A stretch of 64,000 nucleotides of DNA from Paralichthys olivaceus (Eukaryota; Chordata; Actinopteri; Pleuronectiformes; Paralichthyidae), in contig NC_091108.1 in assembly GCF_024713975.1 (NCBI RefSeq), positions 6,067,001-6,131,000 on the forward strand, read 5' to 3'. The notes below the pieces were generated by a model. That model did not search any database, had not been told where the DNA came from, and saw only the letters and a list, made by a program, of their open reading frames with translations. Positions 29,546 through 39,062 of the stretch are shown one piece after another; within the stretch, counting starts at the first letter, position 1; every line of letters starts with the position of its first letter. Both the position numbers and the translations under genes were made by a program.

Positions 29546-30837
29546 CATCACTCTGTGGAGGTCTGTATGTAGCTATAATGCTAACCTATACATAATGAAG
29601 TTTTTCAATGAAACTCCTGTAAAATATGAAGTTGCTGCTGTTACCTGCTGCTGTTACATGTAGATAATGTGTTTCTGTGTTGGTTTGTGTTCATGACAAG
29701 TGTCAAGAGGTAAGTTCTGTGCAGTCTGTGGTTAACATGCAAGCTCAATTTTGCAAAATGTATGTACAGATAGAGGAGACTGTATTAGCTCAGCATATAG
29801 AAGGGGAATGAGGAAACGGACAGCTCTGTCTGTAACGCAATCTTTCTTTGAGTCTTGTTAAATTACCTTTGCGAATTAGTTACTTTTATTTATTTGTGAT
29901 TTCCTTTCTGCAGGCTGTGATTTTCTTTAGGACTAGACTGACACTCATCAGTCCTCTTACGAGAGCCACATTTAAATTCACCACGTTGCACACACTCATA
30001 GATATAGACCCTTAAACATGCCTGATTTTTTTTTTTCTTTATTCATCCAGATCCATTATTGATACTCTGAGAAATTGCTTTTGTCTCCAACATATACCAC
30101 ACCCTTCCACCAAGGTCATGGAAATCTGCCCAGTAGTTTTTATGTAATGCAGCTAATGCAGACAAAAACATCACCTCCTTGGTGGAGAGCATACAGTGGA
30201 CACTGCTGTAGACCTGCTTATAGTGATCACAGATATAGTAATCAACCATTTATATGGATCAAAAAGCTTTGTGACAGAATTGCTCCTATACAACTGCTAT
30301 CCAGTCACAATGAGTGCAAGAGTACGTGTGTATGTGTGAGAGACAGGCTGACTTAATGAATACATGCGTGAAGCCAGAAATATCGTACTTAATAAGAAAA
30401 GTATGAATCGATATATCGCTCTCTCTCATAAGAAATATAGTTAAGAAAAAGAAGAAAACTTCACCTTCTAATTAATTATTTCTAAAATTAAGCACTTTAT
30501 TTTAAGATGCCTTTTTCAAAAGCTCTTTATTTTGTTTTTAAATGCAAACCCTATTTTACTTGAAACGAGAAAATAACATTCATTTAAATATTAGAGTACC
30601 CTCCAGTTCAATGTGGAAATTAATAACATTGTTGAAATTCAATTGAATTTTTTTTTATTTGGTTTTTGACTTTATATAGACATTTGCCAAACATTGATAC
30701 TAGTTATACAACTACTGAGCTACTTCAAAATATATGGCACTGAATCATAACACATTATGTGTCAGACAGGAAATTCTCTCTCCCTGGACCTCTTTGAATT
30801 CCATTTGAATACCCTTGATCCAGGTATTCTGACTTCT
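29546..30837. other. Non-coding, between orphan promoter and coiled-coil gene copy 1
   Basis: No supported gene. 29,546-29,702 continues the promoter homology. 30,197-30,837 is repeated at 34,146-34,784. Reverse-strand poly(A) signals (TTTATT at about 30,496 and 30,523) are candidates for the end of the copy-1 coiled-coil transcript. The stretch 29,703-30,196 has no counterpart in the other units. Confidence 0.5.
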
Positions 30838-32226
30838 TTAAAAAGGTTTTGGGTGGAAGTTGTAGAAGGGCTGTACAAACTCGCAGTTCATGTTGCAGCT
30901 GTACACCAGTCCATTGGTCAGGAAAGACTCAAAAATAAAGAAACTCACTACAAGGGTAACAATAAACAAAAACCATTTCAGAAACCACAGAAAATTAGGT
31001 TTTGTCTTTTCCTCCTCCTGCTGAATTGATATTTTCAATTCCTCTTGCAGATTGAGAGGATTATCCCTGGTTTGCTCCTTGATAAGATTTAGCTGAGATT
31101 CCTCCACTTGGTCCTTTAGGTCACAGACTGTTTTCCTCAAATCATCTGTGAGTAAATGCTGCTCCTCAATGGTTTTCTTATAGTCAGCAATTTCCCATTT
31201 ATTCTTTGTTATGAGCTCATCTTTGTTGAGGATGAGCAGATCCGCCTCCTGAAGTTGGCACAGAACATTTTGCTGTGATGTCTTCAGCATTTTGTTCTCT
31301 TTGTATTGTTTGTCTCTCTGTGACGTATGTTTGGCCAGGTCATCCATAACTATTATATTCTGCTGCTTAAGGAGTTTTTCTTGTTCGTTTCTTTTTTGCA
31401 GTATGTTGGTCAACTTGTTGACTTCTGCCTTTTTCTTCTCCATCAGAGATTTCACACAAGTCAGCTCCTGTGTTCTCTGAACTCCAACCTTGATGACTTC
31501 CTCAGCATCATCTAATTTGCGTTTAAGATTACAAACCTCTGCTCTCAATTTGTAAATCTCTCTTTGCTTATATTCATTCATTGCCTCAAGTTCACATTTC
31601 AGGAACGTTTCACGTTCATCCTTATGTCTCAGTCTTTCCTCTCTCTCCTGCAGACTCTGCATTCTCACCAACAGGTTTTCTTTGATCGTCTCCAGCATCT
31701 CTGTCTGTTTCCCATTTTCAGCCAACGACTCTAAGGTAGTGTAGTTGGTGTATTCCTGCTGTGTATATAAATTCAACAGATTTCTGTTGTCCATCCTCAG
31801 CTTCTTTACTTGGTTGTCAAATTCAACGACCCTCTCTGATAGTTCATCACAGGTACTGCAGTTGCAACTTTTCCTCAGATTCAGAACTCTTGCACTTACA
31901 TCGTCTATCTTTGTCTGTATAACATCAAATGCATCCTCAAATTCAGCGTTCTTCCATGTTAGGACTTGGTAGATAGTGCAGTGGTTCATTTTCTTTCCAT
32001 CATGCACTGATTTCATTAGTATATTGTTCTTTGTCTGCAGCATCCCTGCCATCTGCTGTATCTCAACCAGCTTCTGTCGTAGCTCTTCATTGTTGATACA
32101 GACACAGCTGTCCTCAAACACGGACGCTTCTCGACACTGTGACATGGAAATCATTTGTGTTGTTTCTGTTATCTCTGAATTACTCGCGTTGAAACTGTCC
32201 TGTACCATACTGTTCATGCTATTCAT
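30838..32226 (-). CDS. Coiled-coil tail-anchored protein, copy 1 (462 aa)
   Basis: Not recognised as a named family. Uninterrupted 462-codon frame, ATG at 32,226. Residues about 1-45 are Ser/Asn/Met-rich. Most of 45-400 is heptad-like Leu/Lys/Glu coiled coil, with a small Cys cluster (RKSCNCSTCDE) near residue 120. A single strongly hydrophobic segment at about 412-432 (WFLFIVTLVVSFFIF) is followed by a 30-residue tail with two Cys and several Pro/Phe. There is no signal peptide, so the predicted topology is cytosolic N-terminus with C-terminal membrane anchor, like TMCO5 or KASH-type nuclear envelope/ER proteins; that comparison is architectural only. The uniform frame and the near-identical second copy support a real gene. 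A 3' splice acceptor derived from PHC3 intron lies about 445 nt upstream. Confidence 0.72.
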   Translation of the reverse strand: MNSMNSMVQDSFNASNSEITETTQMISMSQCREASVFEDSCVCINNEELRQKLVEIQQMAGMLQTKNNILMKSVHDGKKMNHCTIYQVLTWKNAEFEDAFDVIQTKIDDVSARVLNLRKSCNCSTCDELSERVVEFDNQVKKLRMDNRNLLNLYTQQEYTNYTTLESLAENGKQTEMLETIKENLLVRMQSLQEREERLRHKDERETFLKCELEAMNEYKQREIYKLRAEVCNLKRKLDDAEEVIKVGVQRTQELTCVKSLMEKKKAEVNKLTNILQKRNEQEKLLKQQNIIVMDDLAKHTSQRDKQYKENKMLKTSQQNVLCQLQEADLLILNKDELITKNKWEIADYKKTIEEQHLLTDDLRKTVCDLKDQVEESQLNLIKEQTRDNPLNLQEELKISIQQEEEKTKPNFLWFLKWFLFIVTLVVSFFIFESFLTNGLVYSCNMNCEFVQPFYNFHPKPF

Positions 32227-32672
32227 ACTGCTGTTTCACTGCCCAGTTGCTTTAGATAAATGATTTCTCAGACTTGGTTCTTCTTCTTTAGGTCAAAGGC
32301 ACACAAAATCAAAGGAATGGGGCGGGTCACAAAATTATAGAACAGTGGCACACAAAATCAAAGGAGGGGGCGGGTCACAAAGCAGGGGTTACGATAATCG
32401 TACAAAAAGTAAAAAGTTCTCCATTATTCTTTGTGTAATACAATAGGGAGGGAAATGTTTGGGGCAGGATTAGGAGCATTAGGGGAATCAGAAGGGAATG
32501 ACAGTATCAATGAAGATGGGGGAGGATGCAGCAGTGTCTCAGGAAGAGAAGGCAGAGATGATAGCGAAAGCACTCATTCAAATCCATAGTTCTGATAACG
32601 TATGGGAAGTTGGCAGTTGGTTGGAAAGAGGCTGTTTTTCTCTTTAGGAAACCAGGGAAGGATTCATTATGG
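32227..32672 (-). promoter_or_regulatory. Upstream region of coiled-coil copy 1 with duplicated GC-box motif
   Basis: Two direct repeats 49 bp apart (32,298-32,333 and 32,347-32,381) each read GGCACACAAAATCAAAGGA followed by GGGGCGGGTCACAAA. Each carries an Sp1-type GC box. AGGTCAAAGGCAC at 32,291 resembles a DR1 nuclear-receptor site. This may be promoter or 5' UTR. Repeated at 36,245-36,328 for copy 2. Confidence 0.45.
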
Positions 32673-33227
32673 CTGTGAAGCACAAAGACAATGTCTTGTG
32701 TGTTTTACAATTGTTGGACTTTAATGTTCTTGATGCATAGTGATATTTTTCAAAATAAATGTTTCATTTAACAGAAACTGAAAAGGAGATTCTTATGGCA
32801 CTTGACAAAGATGACGTCACTGAAAAGATGGCAGAGGGCAGTGACTTACTGCACCGCCCACTTGTTTACTAGTCACAACCGTTACATCAACAGATAGGGT
32901 TAGCCTTCAAATTTAGAGGTCAGGTCTATGTGTGAAGTGTGGCCTGGAAATGAATCGAATTCCCGGCCTGAATTATTGTCCCAGTCCGCCCCTGAACAAA
33001 CTTCATATTCTTAAAGTCTCCTCTCTGAAAATAAACACTGGTTTTTAATGACTTCTACGTCATTTTAACTGATCTACATTTCGGCATTGCTTTTAAACCT
33101 GTTGAGTCTGATTCTGCATCTATCAATAAGTTACGTACTTCAGATTGTTCCAAAGTTACATATAAAGCAAGAACAGACGTTCAGAGTGACAACTAAAGCA
33201 GCTAAATTCTCCCTATTTCAAGTCAGC
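32673..33227. repeat. PHC3-intron-derived segment, unit 1
   Basis: Matches 42,572-42,926, which lies in PHC3 between its 12th and 13th coding exons, in the same orientation. The copy here holds about 184 nt (roughly 32,877-33,060) missing from the PHC3 locus. Homology on the left begins at CTGTGAAGCACAAAG, whose first two bases are the complement of the PHC3 acceptor AG. Confidence 0.85.
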
Positions 33228-34784
33228 TTCAAGTTTCACAGGATTCAGCTGATGGAAGTCAGGGGTATTTATTAATCATTTAAATGCATTTTAGATTTGA
33301 TTGCAGCTGATTTTGATAGAATTTGACTGTAGCGGATGCAATAAATCCAAACTGAGCATAGAAGAGTTGGAGCAACATTTTATTTTAAGGGTCCATTATT
33401 TCTGAAATGTTTGAAAGTACCATATAGATTGGTTAAAGAAATACACATGAAGTTAGGAAGCATATTTCTCCATTCTAAACTAAGTAAATATTTAAGAATC
33501 CTCATTTATTATCACAATTGAATCTTTTTGAATTGATGTTTGTTTTTACCTGCTGTCCTTGTGGACCAGTCGACACCTTCCCCATGTCGAGCATAGAACG
33601 TATATGATGTAGTCAATAGTATTTTTCAGTAGAGAGCTGTACTCCTTTGCACTTAATTATTATAGCAGTTTGACAAAATCTATTTTAATTTGTGTCTAAG
33701 ATGTAAAAAAAAGAAAAGCCTGTCTGGGTTTGTGTCAAATAAACAAAATTATAACTTAACTTAGTCTCATGTGTTTTTATGACCCTCAGCCAAGGACGTC
33801 ATTCCAGCTAAGAGAATGAAAATTTTGGGTATTTTTACTGAAAGCATCAAATTTGACCCATAAACTATGTATGGGTTAACTTTTACATTGTGGAACTGAG
33901 GACTAATAAAGGATTATTTTACACAAAAACAACTACACGTGTTTTAAAGAGTTTTAAACATTACATTTATACAATTAAATTGTATTAAATAACATTATTG
34001 GTAACATTCTTATTATTTCAAATGTAAATCAAATGTAGTCATCCAAATATCTTCATGAAAAAAAAAGCATTTACTGAAAGAAAAGCATCATCAATCACCA
34101 TAGCAACCAGGACTGCTGCCAGGACAACAGGACCAATTTGATTTGACACTGCTGTAGACCTGCTTATAGTGATCACAGATATAGTAATCAACCACTTATA
34201 TGGATCAAAAAGCTTTGTGACAGAATTGCTCCTATACAACTGCTATCCAGTCACAATGAGTGCAAGAGTACGTGTGTATGTGTGAGAGACAGGCTGACTT
34301 AATGAATACATGCGTGAAGCCAGAAATATCGTACTTAATAAGAAAAGTATGAATCGATATATCGCTCTCTCTCATAAGAAATATAGTTAAGAAAAAGAAG
34401 AAAACTTCACCTTCTAATTAATTATTTCTAAAATTAAGCACTTTATTTTAAGATGCCTTTTTCAAAAGCTCTTTATTTTGTTTTTAAATGCAAACCCTAT
34501 TTTACTTGAAACGAGAAAATAACATTCATTTAAATATTAGAGTACCCTCCAGTTCAATGTGGAAATTAATAACATTGTTGAAATTCAATTGAATTTTTTT
34601 TTTATTTGGTTTTTGACTTTATATAGACATTTGCCAAACATTGATACTAGTTATACAACTACTGAGCTACTTCAAAATATATGGCACTGAATCATAACAC
34701 ATTATGTGTCAGACAGGAAATTCTCTCTCCCTGGACCTCTTTGAATTCCATTTGAATACCCTTGATCCAGGTATTCTGACTTCT

Positions 34785-36173
34785 TTAAAAAGGTTTTGGG
34801 TGGAAGTTGTAGAAGGGCTGTACAAACTCGCAGTTCATGTTGCAGCTGTACACCAGTCCATTGGTCAGGAAAGACTCAAAAATAAAGAAACTCACTACAA
34901 GGGTAACAATAAACAAAAACCATTTCAGAAACCACAGAAAATTAGGTTTTGTCTTTTCCTCCTCCTGCTGAATTGATATTTTCAATTCCTCTTGCAGATT
35001 GAGAGGATTATCCCTGGTTTGCTCCTTGATAAGATTTAGCTGAGATTCCTCCACTTGGTCCTTTAGGTCACAGACTGTTTTACTCAAATCATCTGAGAGT
35101 AAATGCTGCTCCTCAATGGTTTTCTTATAGTCAGCAATTTCCCGTTTATTCTTTGTTATGAGCTCATCTTTGTTGAGGATGAGCAGATCCGCCTCCTGAA
35201 GTTGGCACAGAACATTTTGCTGTGATGTCTTCAGCATTTTGTTCTCTTTGTATTGTTTGTCTCTCTGTGACGTATGTTTGGCCAGGTCATCCATAACTAT
35301 TATATTCTGCTGCTTAAGGAGTTTTTCTTGTTCGTTTCTTTTTTGCAGTATGTTGGTCAACTTGTTGACTTCTGCCTTTTTCTTCTCCATCAGAGATTTC
35401 ACACAAGTCAGCTCCTGTGTTCTCTGAACTCCAACCTTGATGACTTCCTCAGCATCATCTAATTTGCGTTTAAGATTACAAACCTCTGCTCTCAATTTGT
35501 AAATCTCTCTTTGCTTATATTCATTCATTGCCTCTAGTTCACATTTCAGGAACGTTTCACGTTCATCCTTATGTATCAGTCTTTCCTCTCTCTCCTGCAG
35601 ACTCTGCATTCTCACCAACAGGTTTTCTTTGATCGTCTCCAGCATCTCTGTCTGTTTCCCATTATCAGCCAACGACTCTAAGGTAGTGTAGTTGGAGTAT
35701 TCCTGCTGTGTATATAAATTCAACAGATTTCTGTTGTCCATCCTCAGCTTCTTTACTTGGTTGTCAAATTCAACGACCCTCTCTGATAGTTCATCACAGG
35801 TACTGCAGTTGCAACTTTTCCTCAGATTCAGAACTCTTGCACTTACATCGTCTATCTTTGTCTGTATAACATCAAATGCATCCTCAAATTCAGCGTTCTT
35901 CCATGTTAGGACTTGGTAGATAGTGCAGTGGTTCATTTTCTTTCCATCATGCACTGATTTCATTAGTATATTGTTCTTTGTCTGCAGCATCCCTGCCATC
36001 TGCTGTATCTCAACCAGCTTCTGTCGTAGCTCTTCATTGTTGATACAGACACAGCTGTCCTCAAACACGGACGCTTCTCGACACTGTGACATGGAAATCA
36101 TTTGTGTTGTTTCTGTTATCTCTGAATTACTCGCGTTGAAACTGTCCTGTACCATACTGTTCATGCTATTCAT
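34785..36173 (-). CDS. Coiled-coil tail-anchored protein, copy 2 (462 aa)
   Basis: Paralogue of the protein at 30,838-32,226, same length and architecture (Ser/Asn-rich start, long coiled coil, Cys cluster, C-terminal membrane anchor and 30-residue tail). By eye there are seven nucleotide differences over 1,389 nt: six change residues (Thr/Ser, Glu/Asp, Arg/Ile, Trp/Arg, Thr/Ser, Arg/Ser) and one is silent. No frameshift or stop in either copy. Function unknown. Whether both loci are transcribed cannot be seen. Confidence 0.72.
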   Translation of the reverse strand: MNSMNSMVQDSFNASNSEITETTQMISMSQCREASVFEDSCVCINNEELRQKLVEIQQMAGMLQTKNNILMKSVHDGKKMNHCTIYQVLTWKNAEFEDAFDVIQTKIDDVSARVLNLRKSCNCSTCDELSERVVEFDNQVKKLRMDNRNLLNLYTQQEYSNYTTLESLADNGKQTEMLETIKENLLVRMQSLQEREERLIHKDERETFLKCELEAMNEYKQREIYKLRAEVCNLKRKLDDAEEVIKVGVQRTQELTCVKSLMEKKKAEVNKLTNILQKRNEQEKLLKQQNIIVMDDLAKHTSQRDKQYKENKMLKTSQQNVLCQLQEADLLILNKDELITKNKREIADYKKTIEEQHLLSDDLSKTVCDLKDQVEESQLNLIKEQTRDNPLNLQEELKISIQQEEEKTKPNFLWFLKWFLFIVTLVVSFFIFESFLTNGLVYSCNMNCEFVQPFYNFHPKPF

Positions 36174-36621
36174 ACTGCTGTTTCACTGCCCAGTTGCTTT
36201 AGATAAATGATTTCTCAGACTTGGTTCTTCTTCTTTAGGTCAAAGGCACACAAAATCAAAGGAATGGGGCGGGTCACAAAATTATAGAACAGTGGCACAC
36301 AAAATCAAAGGAGGGGGCGGGTCACAAAGCAGGGGTTACGATAATCGTACAAAAAGTAAAAAGTTCTCCATTATTCTTTGTGTAATACAATAGGGAGGGA
36401 AATGTTTGGGGCAGGATTAGGAGCATTAGGGGAATCAGAAGGGAATGACAGTATCAATGAAGATGGGGGAGGATGCAGCAGTGTCTCAGGAAGAGAAGGC
36501 AGAGATGATAGCGAAAGCACTCATTCAAATCCATAGTTCTGATAACGTATGGGAAGTTGGCAGTTGGTTGGAAAGAGGCTGTGGTTTTCTCATTAGGAAA
36601 CCAGGGAAGGATTCATTATGG
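36174..36621 (-). promoter_or_regulatory. Upstream region of coiled-coil copy 2
   Basis: Same duplicated GC-box repeats as copy 1 (36,245-36,280 and 36,294-36,328). A 60-codon forward frame at 36,445-36,627 is not intact in unit 1 and is not considered a gene. Confidence 0.4.
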
Positions 36622-37180
36622 CTGTGAAGCACAAAGACAATGTCTTGTGTGTTTTACAATTGTTGGACTTTAATGTTCTTGATGCATAGTGATATTTTTC
36701 AAAATAAATGTTTCATTTAAAAGAAACTGAAAAGGAGATTCTTATGGCACTTGACAAAGATGACGTCACTGAAAAGATGGCAGAGGGCAGTGAGTTACTG
36801 CACCGCCCACTTGTTTACTAGTCACAACCGTTACATCAACAGATAGGGTTAGCCTTCAAATTTAGAGGTCAGGTCATATGTGTGAAGTGTGGCCTGGAAA
36901 TGAATCAAATTCCCGGCCTGAATTATTGTCCCAGTCCGCCCCTGAACAAACTTCATATTCTTAAAGTCTCCTCTCTGAAAATAAACACTGGTTTTTAATG
37001 ACTTCTACGTCATTTTAACTGATCTACATTTCGGCATTGCTTTTAAACCTGTTGAGTCTGATTCTGCATCTATCAATAAGTTACGTACTTCAGATTGTTC
37101 CAAAGTTACATATAAAGCAAGAACAGACGTTCAGAGTGACAACTAAAGCAGCTAAATTCTCCCTATTTCAAGTCAGCTTC

Positions 37181-38411
37181 AAGTTTCACAGGATTCAGCT
37201 GATGGAAGTCAGGGGTATTTATTAATCATTTACGTGCATTTTAGATTTGATTGCAGCTGATTTTGATAGAATTTGACTGGAACGGATGCAATAAATCCAA
37301 ACTGAGCATAGAAGAGTTGGAGCAACATTTTATTTTAAGGGTCCACTATTTCTGAAATGTTTGAAAGTACCATATAGATTGGTTAAAGAAATACACATGA
37401 AGTTAGGAAGCATATTTCTCCATTCTAAACTAAGTAAATATTTAAGAATCCTCATTTATTATCACAATTGAATCTTTTTGAATTGATGTTTGTTTTTACC
37501 TGCTGTCCTCTGTGGACCAGTCGACACCTTCCCCATGTCGAGCATAGAACGTATATGATGTAGTCAATAGTATTTTTCAGTAGAGAGCTGTACTCCTTTG
37601 CACTTAATTAATTATAGCAGTTTTCCAAAATCTATTTTAATTTGTGTCTAAGATGTAAAAAAAAAAAAGCCTGTCTGGGTTTGTGTCAAATAAACAAAAT
37701 TATAACTTAACTAAGTCTCATGTGTTTTTATGACCCTCAGCCAAGGACGTCATTCCAGCTAAGAGAATGAAAATAAGGGTATTTTTACTGAAAGCATCAA
37801 ATTTGACCCAAAAACTATGTATGGGTTAACTTTTAAATTGTGGAACTGAGGACTAATGAAGGATTATTTTACACACACACAAACAACTACACGTGTTTTA
37901 AAGAGTTTCAAACATATAATTGGATGGTATTAAATTACATTATTAGCAACATTCTTATCATTTCAAATGTAAATCAAATGTAGTCATCCAAATATCTTCA
38001 TGAGTTAGAGTAAAAAAAGTTTTACTGAAAGAAAAGCCTCATCAATCACCATGGCAACCAGATGTTAAGATTTGAGTTTGAGGCTGATTTTGATGGGCAG
38101 TGACATCACAGCAATAACACCGCTGCTGCCAGGACAACAGGACCAATTTGATTTGAAGCTTTGAGAGGAGAACTTTGATTGGTGCTATCTTTTCCTTAAA
38201 TACTGAAGTTCAGGTTAGCTCCTCCTCTTTGACCCTGTCTGAGGTAAGTGATGCATCACTCTGTGGAGGTCTGTATGTAGCTATAATGCTAACCTATACA
38301 TAATGAAGTTTTTCAATGAATCTCCTGTAAAATATGAAGTTGCTGCTGTTACCTGCTGCTGTTACATGTAGATAATGTGTTTCTGTGTTGGTTTGCGTTC
38401 ATGACAAGTGT
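37181..38411. repeat. Tandem duplication, partial unit 3 (DAPK3 3' UTR and promoter)
   Basis: Third copy of the DAPK3 3' UTR segment. It shares the 355-nt deletion with unit 2, so units 2 and 3 are closest to each other here. It runs through the promoter/exon-1 block and stops matching unit 1 at about 38,411 (29,702 in unit 1). Confidence 0.88.
38035..38243 (+). promoter_or_regulatory. Promoter and non-coding exon 1 of the 265-aa coiled-coil gene
   Basis: Contains ATCACCATGGCAAC (38,045-38,058), an RFX X-box-like site on the reverse strand; TGACATCA at about 38,101; a CCAAT box and an ATTGG (38,178-38,182); CCTTAAATAC as a weak TATA; and an exon end GACCCTGTCTGAG followed by GTAAGTG at 38,244. 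A matching acceptor (CCCCTGTAG) ends at 38,905. Site names are pattern matches; activity is inferred. Confidence 0.5.
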
Positions 38412-38593
38412 GGGAATATTGTTTCTGGCTTGTCTTGTGTTTTCTGCTGCTTATTTTTGACTCTGGTGATATTCCTGTCATTTTATGTTGCTATTTAAAT
38501 GAATGAGTGAGAGCAGTGAGTTAATGTGATGCAAAGTCAAAAAACGCCTTTAGCACCAGGATATTTTCACATGTTACTCTGTAAATTAATGGT

Positions 38594-38660
38594 TTATTTT
38601 GACCAGACGTCAATGTGAGTGGTTAATAGTACCACTCACATTGACGTGTGGTCAAAATAA
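38594..38660. repeat. 30-bp inverted repeat with 7-nt loop
   Basis: Arms 38,594-38,623 and 38,631-38,660 are complementary at 29 of 30 positions (core ACGTCAATGTGAGTGGT), separated by TAATAGT. It lies in the intron of the predicted 265-aa gene. No ORF. Confidence 0.95.
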
Positions 38661-39062
38661 CAGTAACAGTTGTGTCTATTCAAAAATTCAATTTCAAATT
38701 GAAATCTAAGCATCTGGTTGCTATGGTGATTGATGAGGGAAGTTTCCCCAGTCATTTATTTCAGAAAATTCTTTTTTTTAGTGGTGAGTTTTCTTTGGTT
38801 TATTTGGAGTTTAAATGTGTTTGAGGGCAAGTTCAGTGTCTCATGCAGAAATGTTCACAATGTTCAGAGTTACAATGTTGAAACTATTTATTATGTCCCC
38901 TGTAGACAAACATCAATTCTGCCAAGATCCCGAAGAGATCAACAACAACCACCAACCAGCAAGAAAGCTACAAACAACTGAGCAGAACAGAAAAACCTAT
39001 TCATTAACTGTTCAATCTCGAGCACAAGTTTCTTCACTGCTTCATCACGAAATAGTAAAATC

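Larger units (their letters stand above)
28178..33230. repeat. Tandem segmental duplication, unit 1
   Basis: First and longest unit (5.05 kb). Order: DAPK3 3' UTR from 28,178, orphan promoter, coiled-coil gene copy 1 (reverse), its upstream region, then a PHC3-intron-like fragment (32,673-33,227). The next unit starts at 33,231 with the same AAGTTTCACAGGATTCAGC that marks 28,178 and 37,181. Confidence 0.9.
33231..37180. repeat. Tandem segmental duplication, unit 2
   Basis: 3.95-kb unit. DAPK3 3' UTR copy (33,231-34,137) with the 355-nt deletion and its own AATAAA, then a junction near 34,140 that drops the part corresponding to about 29,490-30,196, then coiled-coil copy 2 and the PHC3-intron fragment (36,622-37,177). 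Ends at the same junction sequence as unit 1. Confidence 0.9.

Noticed and set aside
31292-32263. Several forward ORFs rich in Phe/Ser/Leu, repeated at 35,239-36,210
   Set aside because: Antisense of the 462-aa coiled-coil genes; Lys/Glu codons complement to Phe/Leu/Ser.
36445-36627. 60-codon forward ORF MTVSMKMGEDAAVSQEEKAE...
   Set aside because: Broken in the sister copy near 32,630 and lacking homology; lies in the upstream region of the reverse-strand gene.
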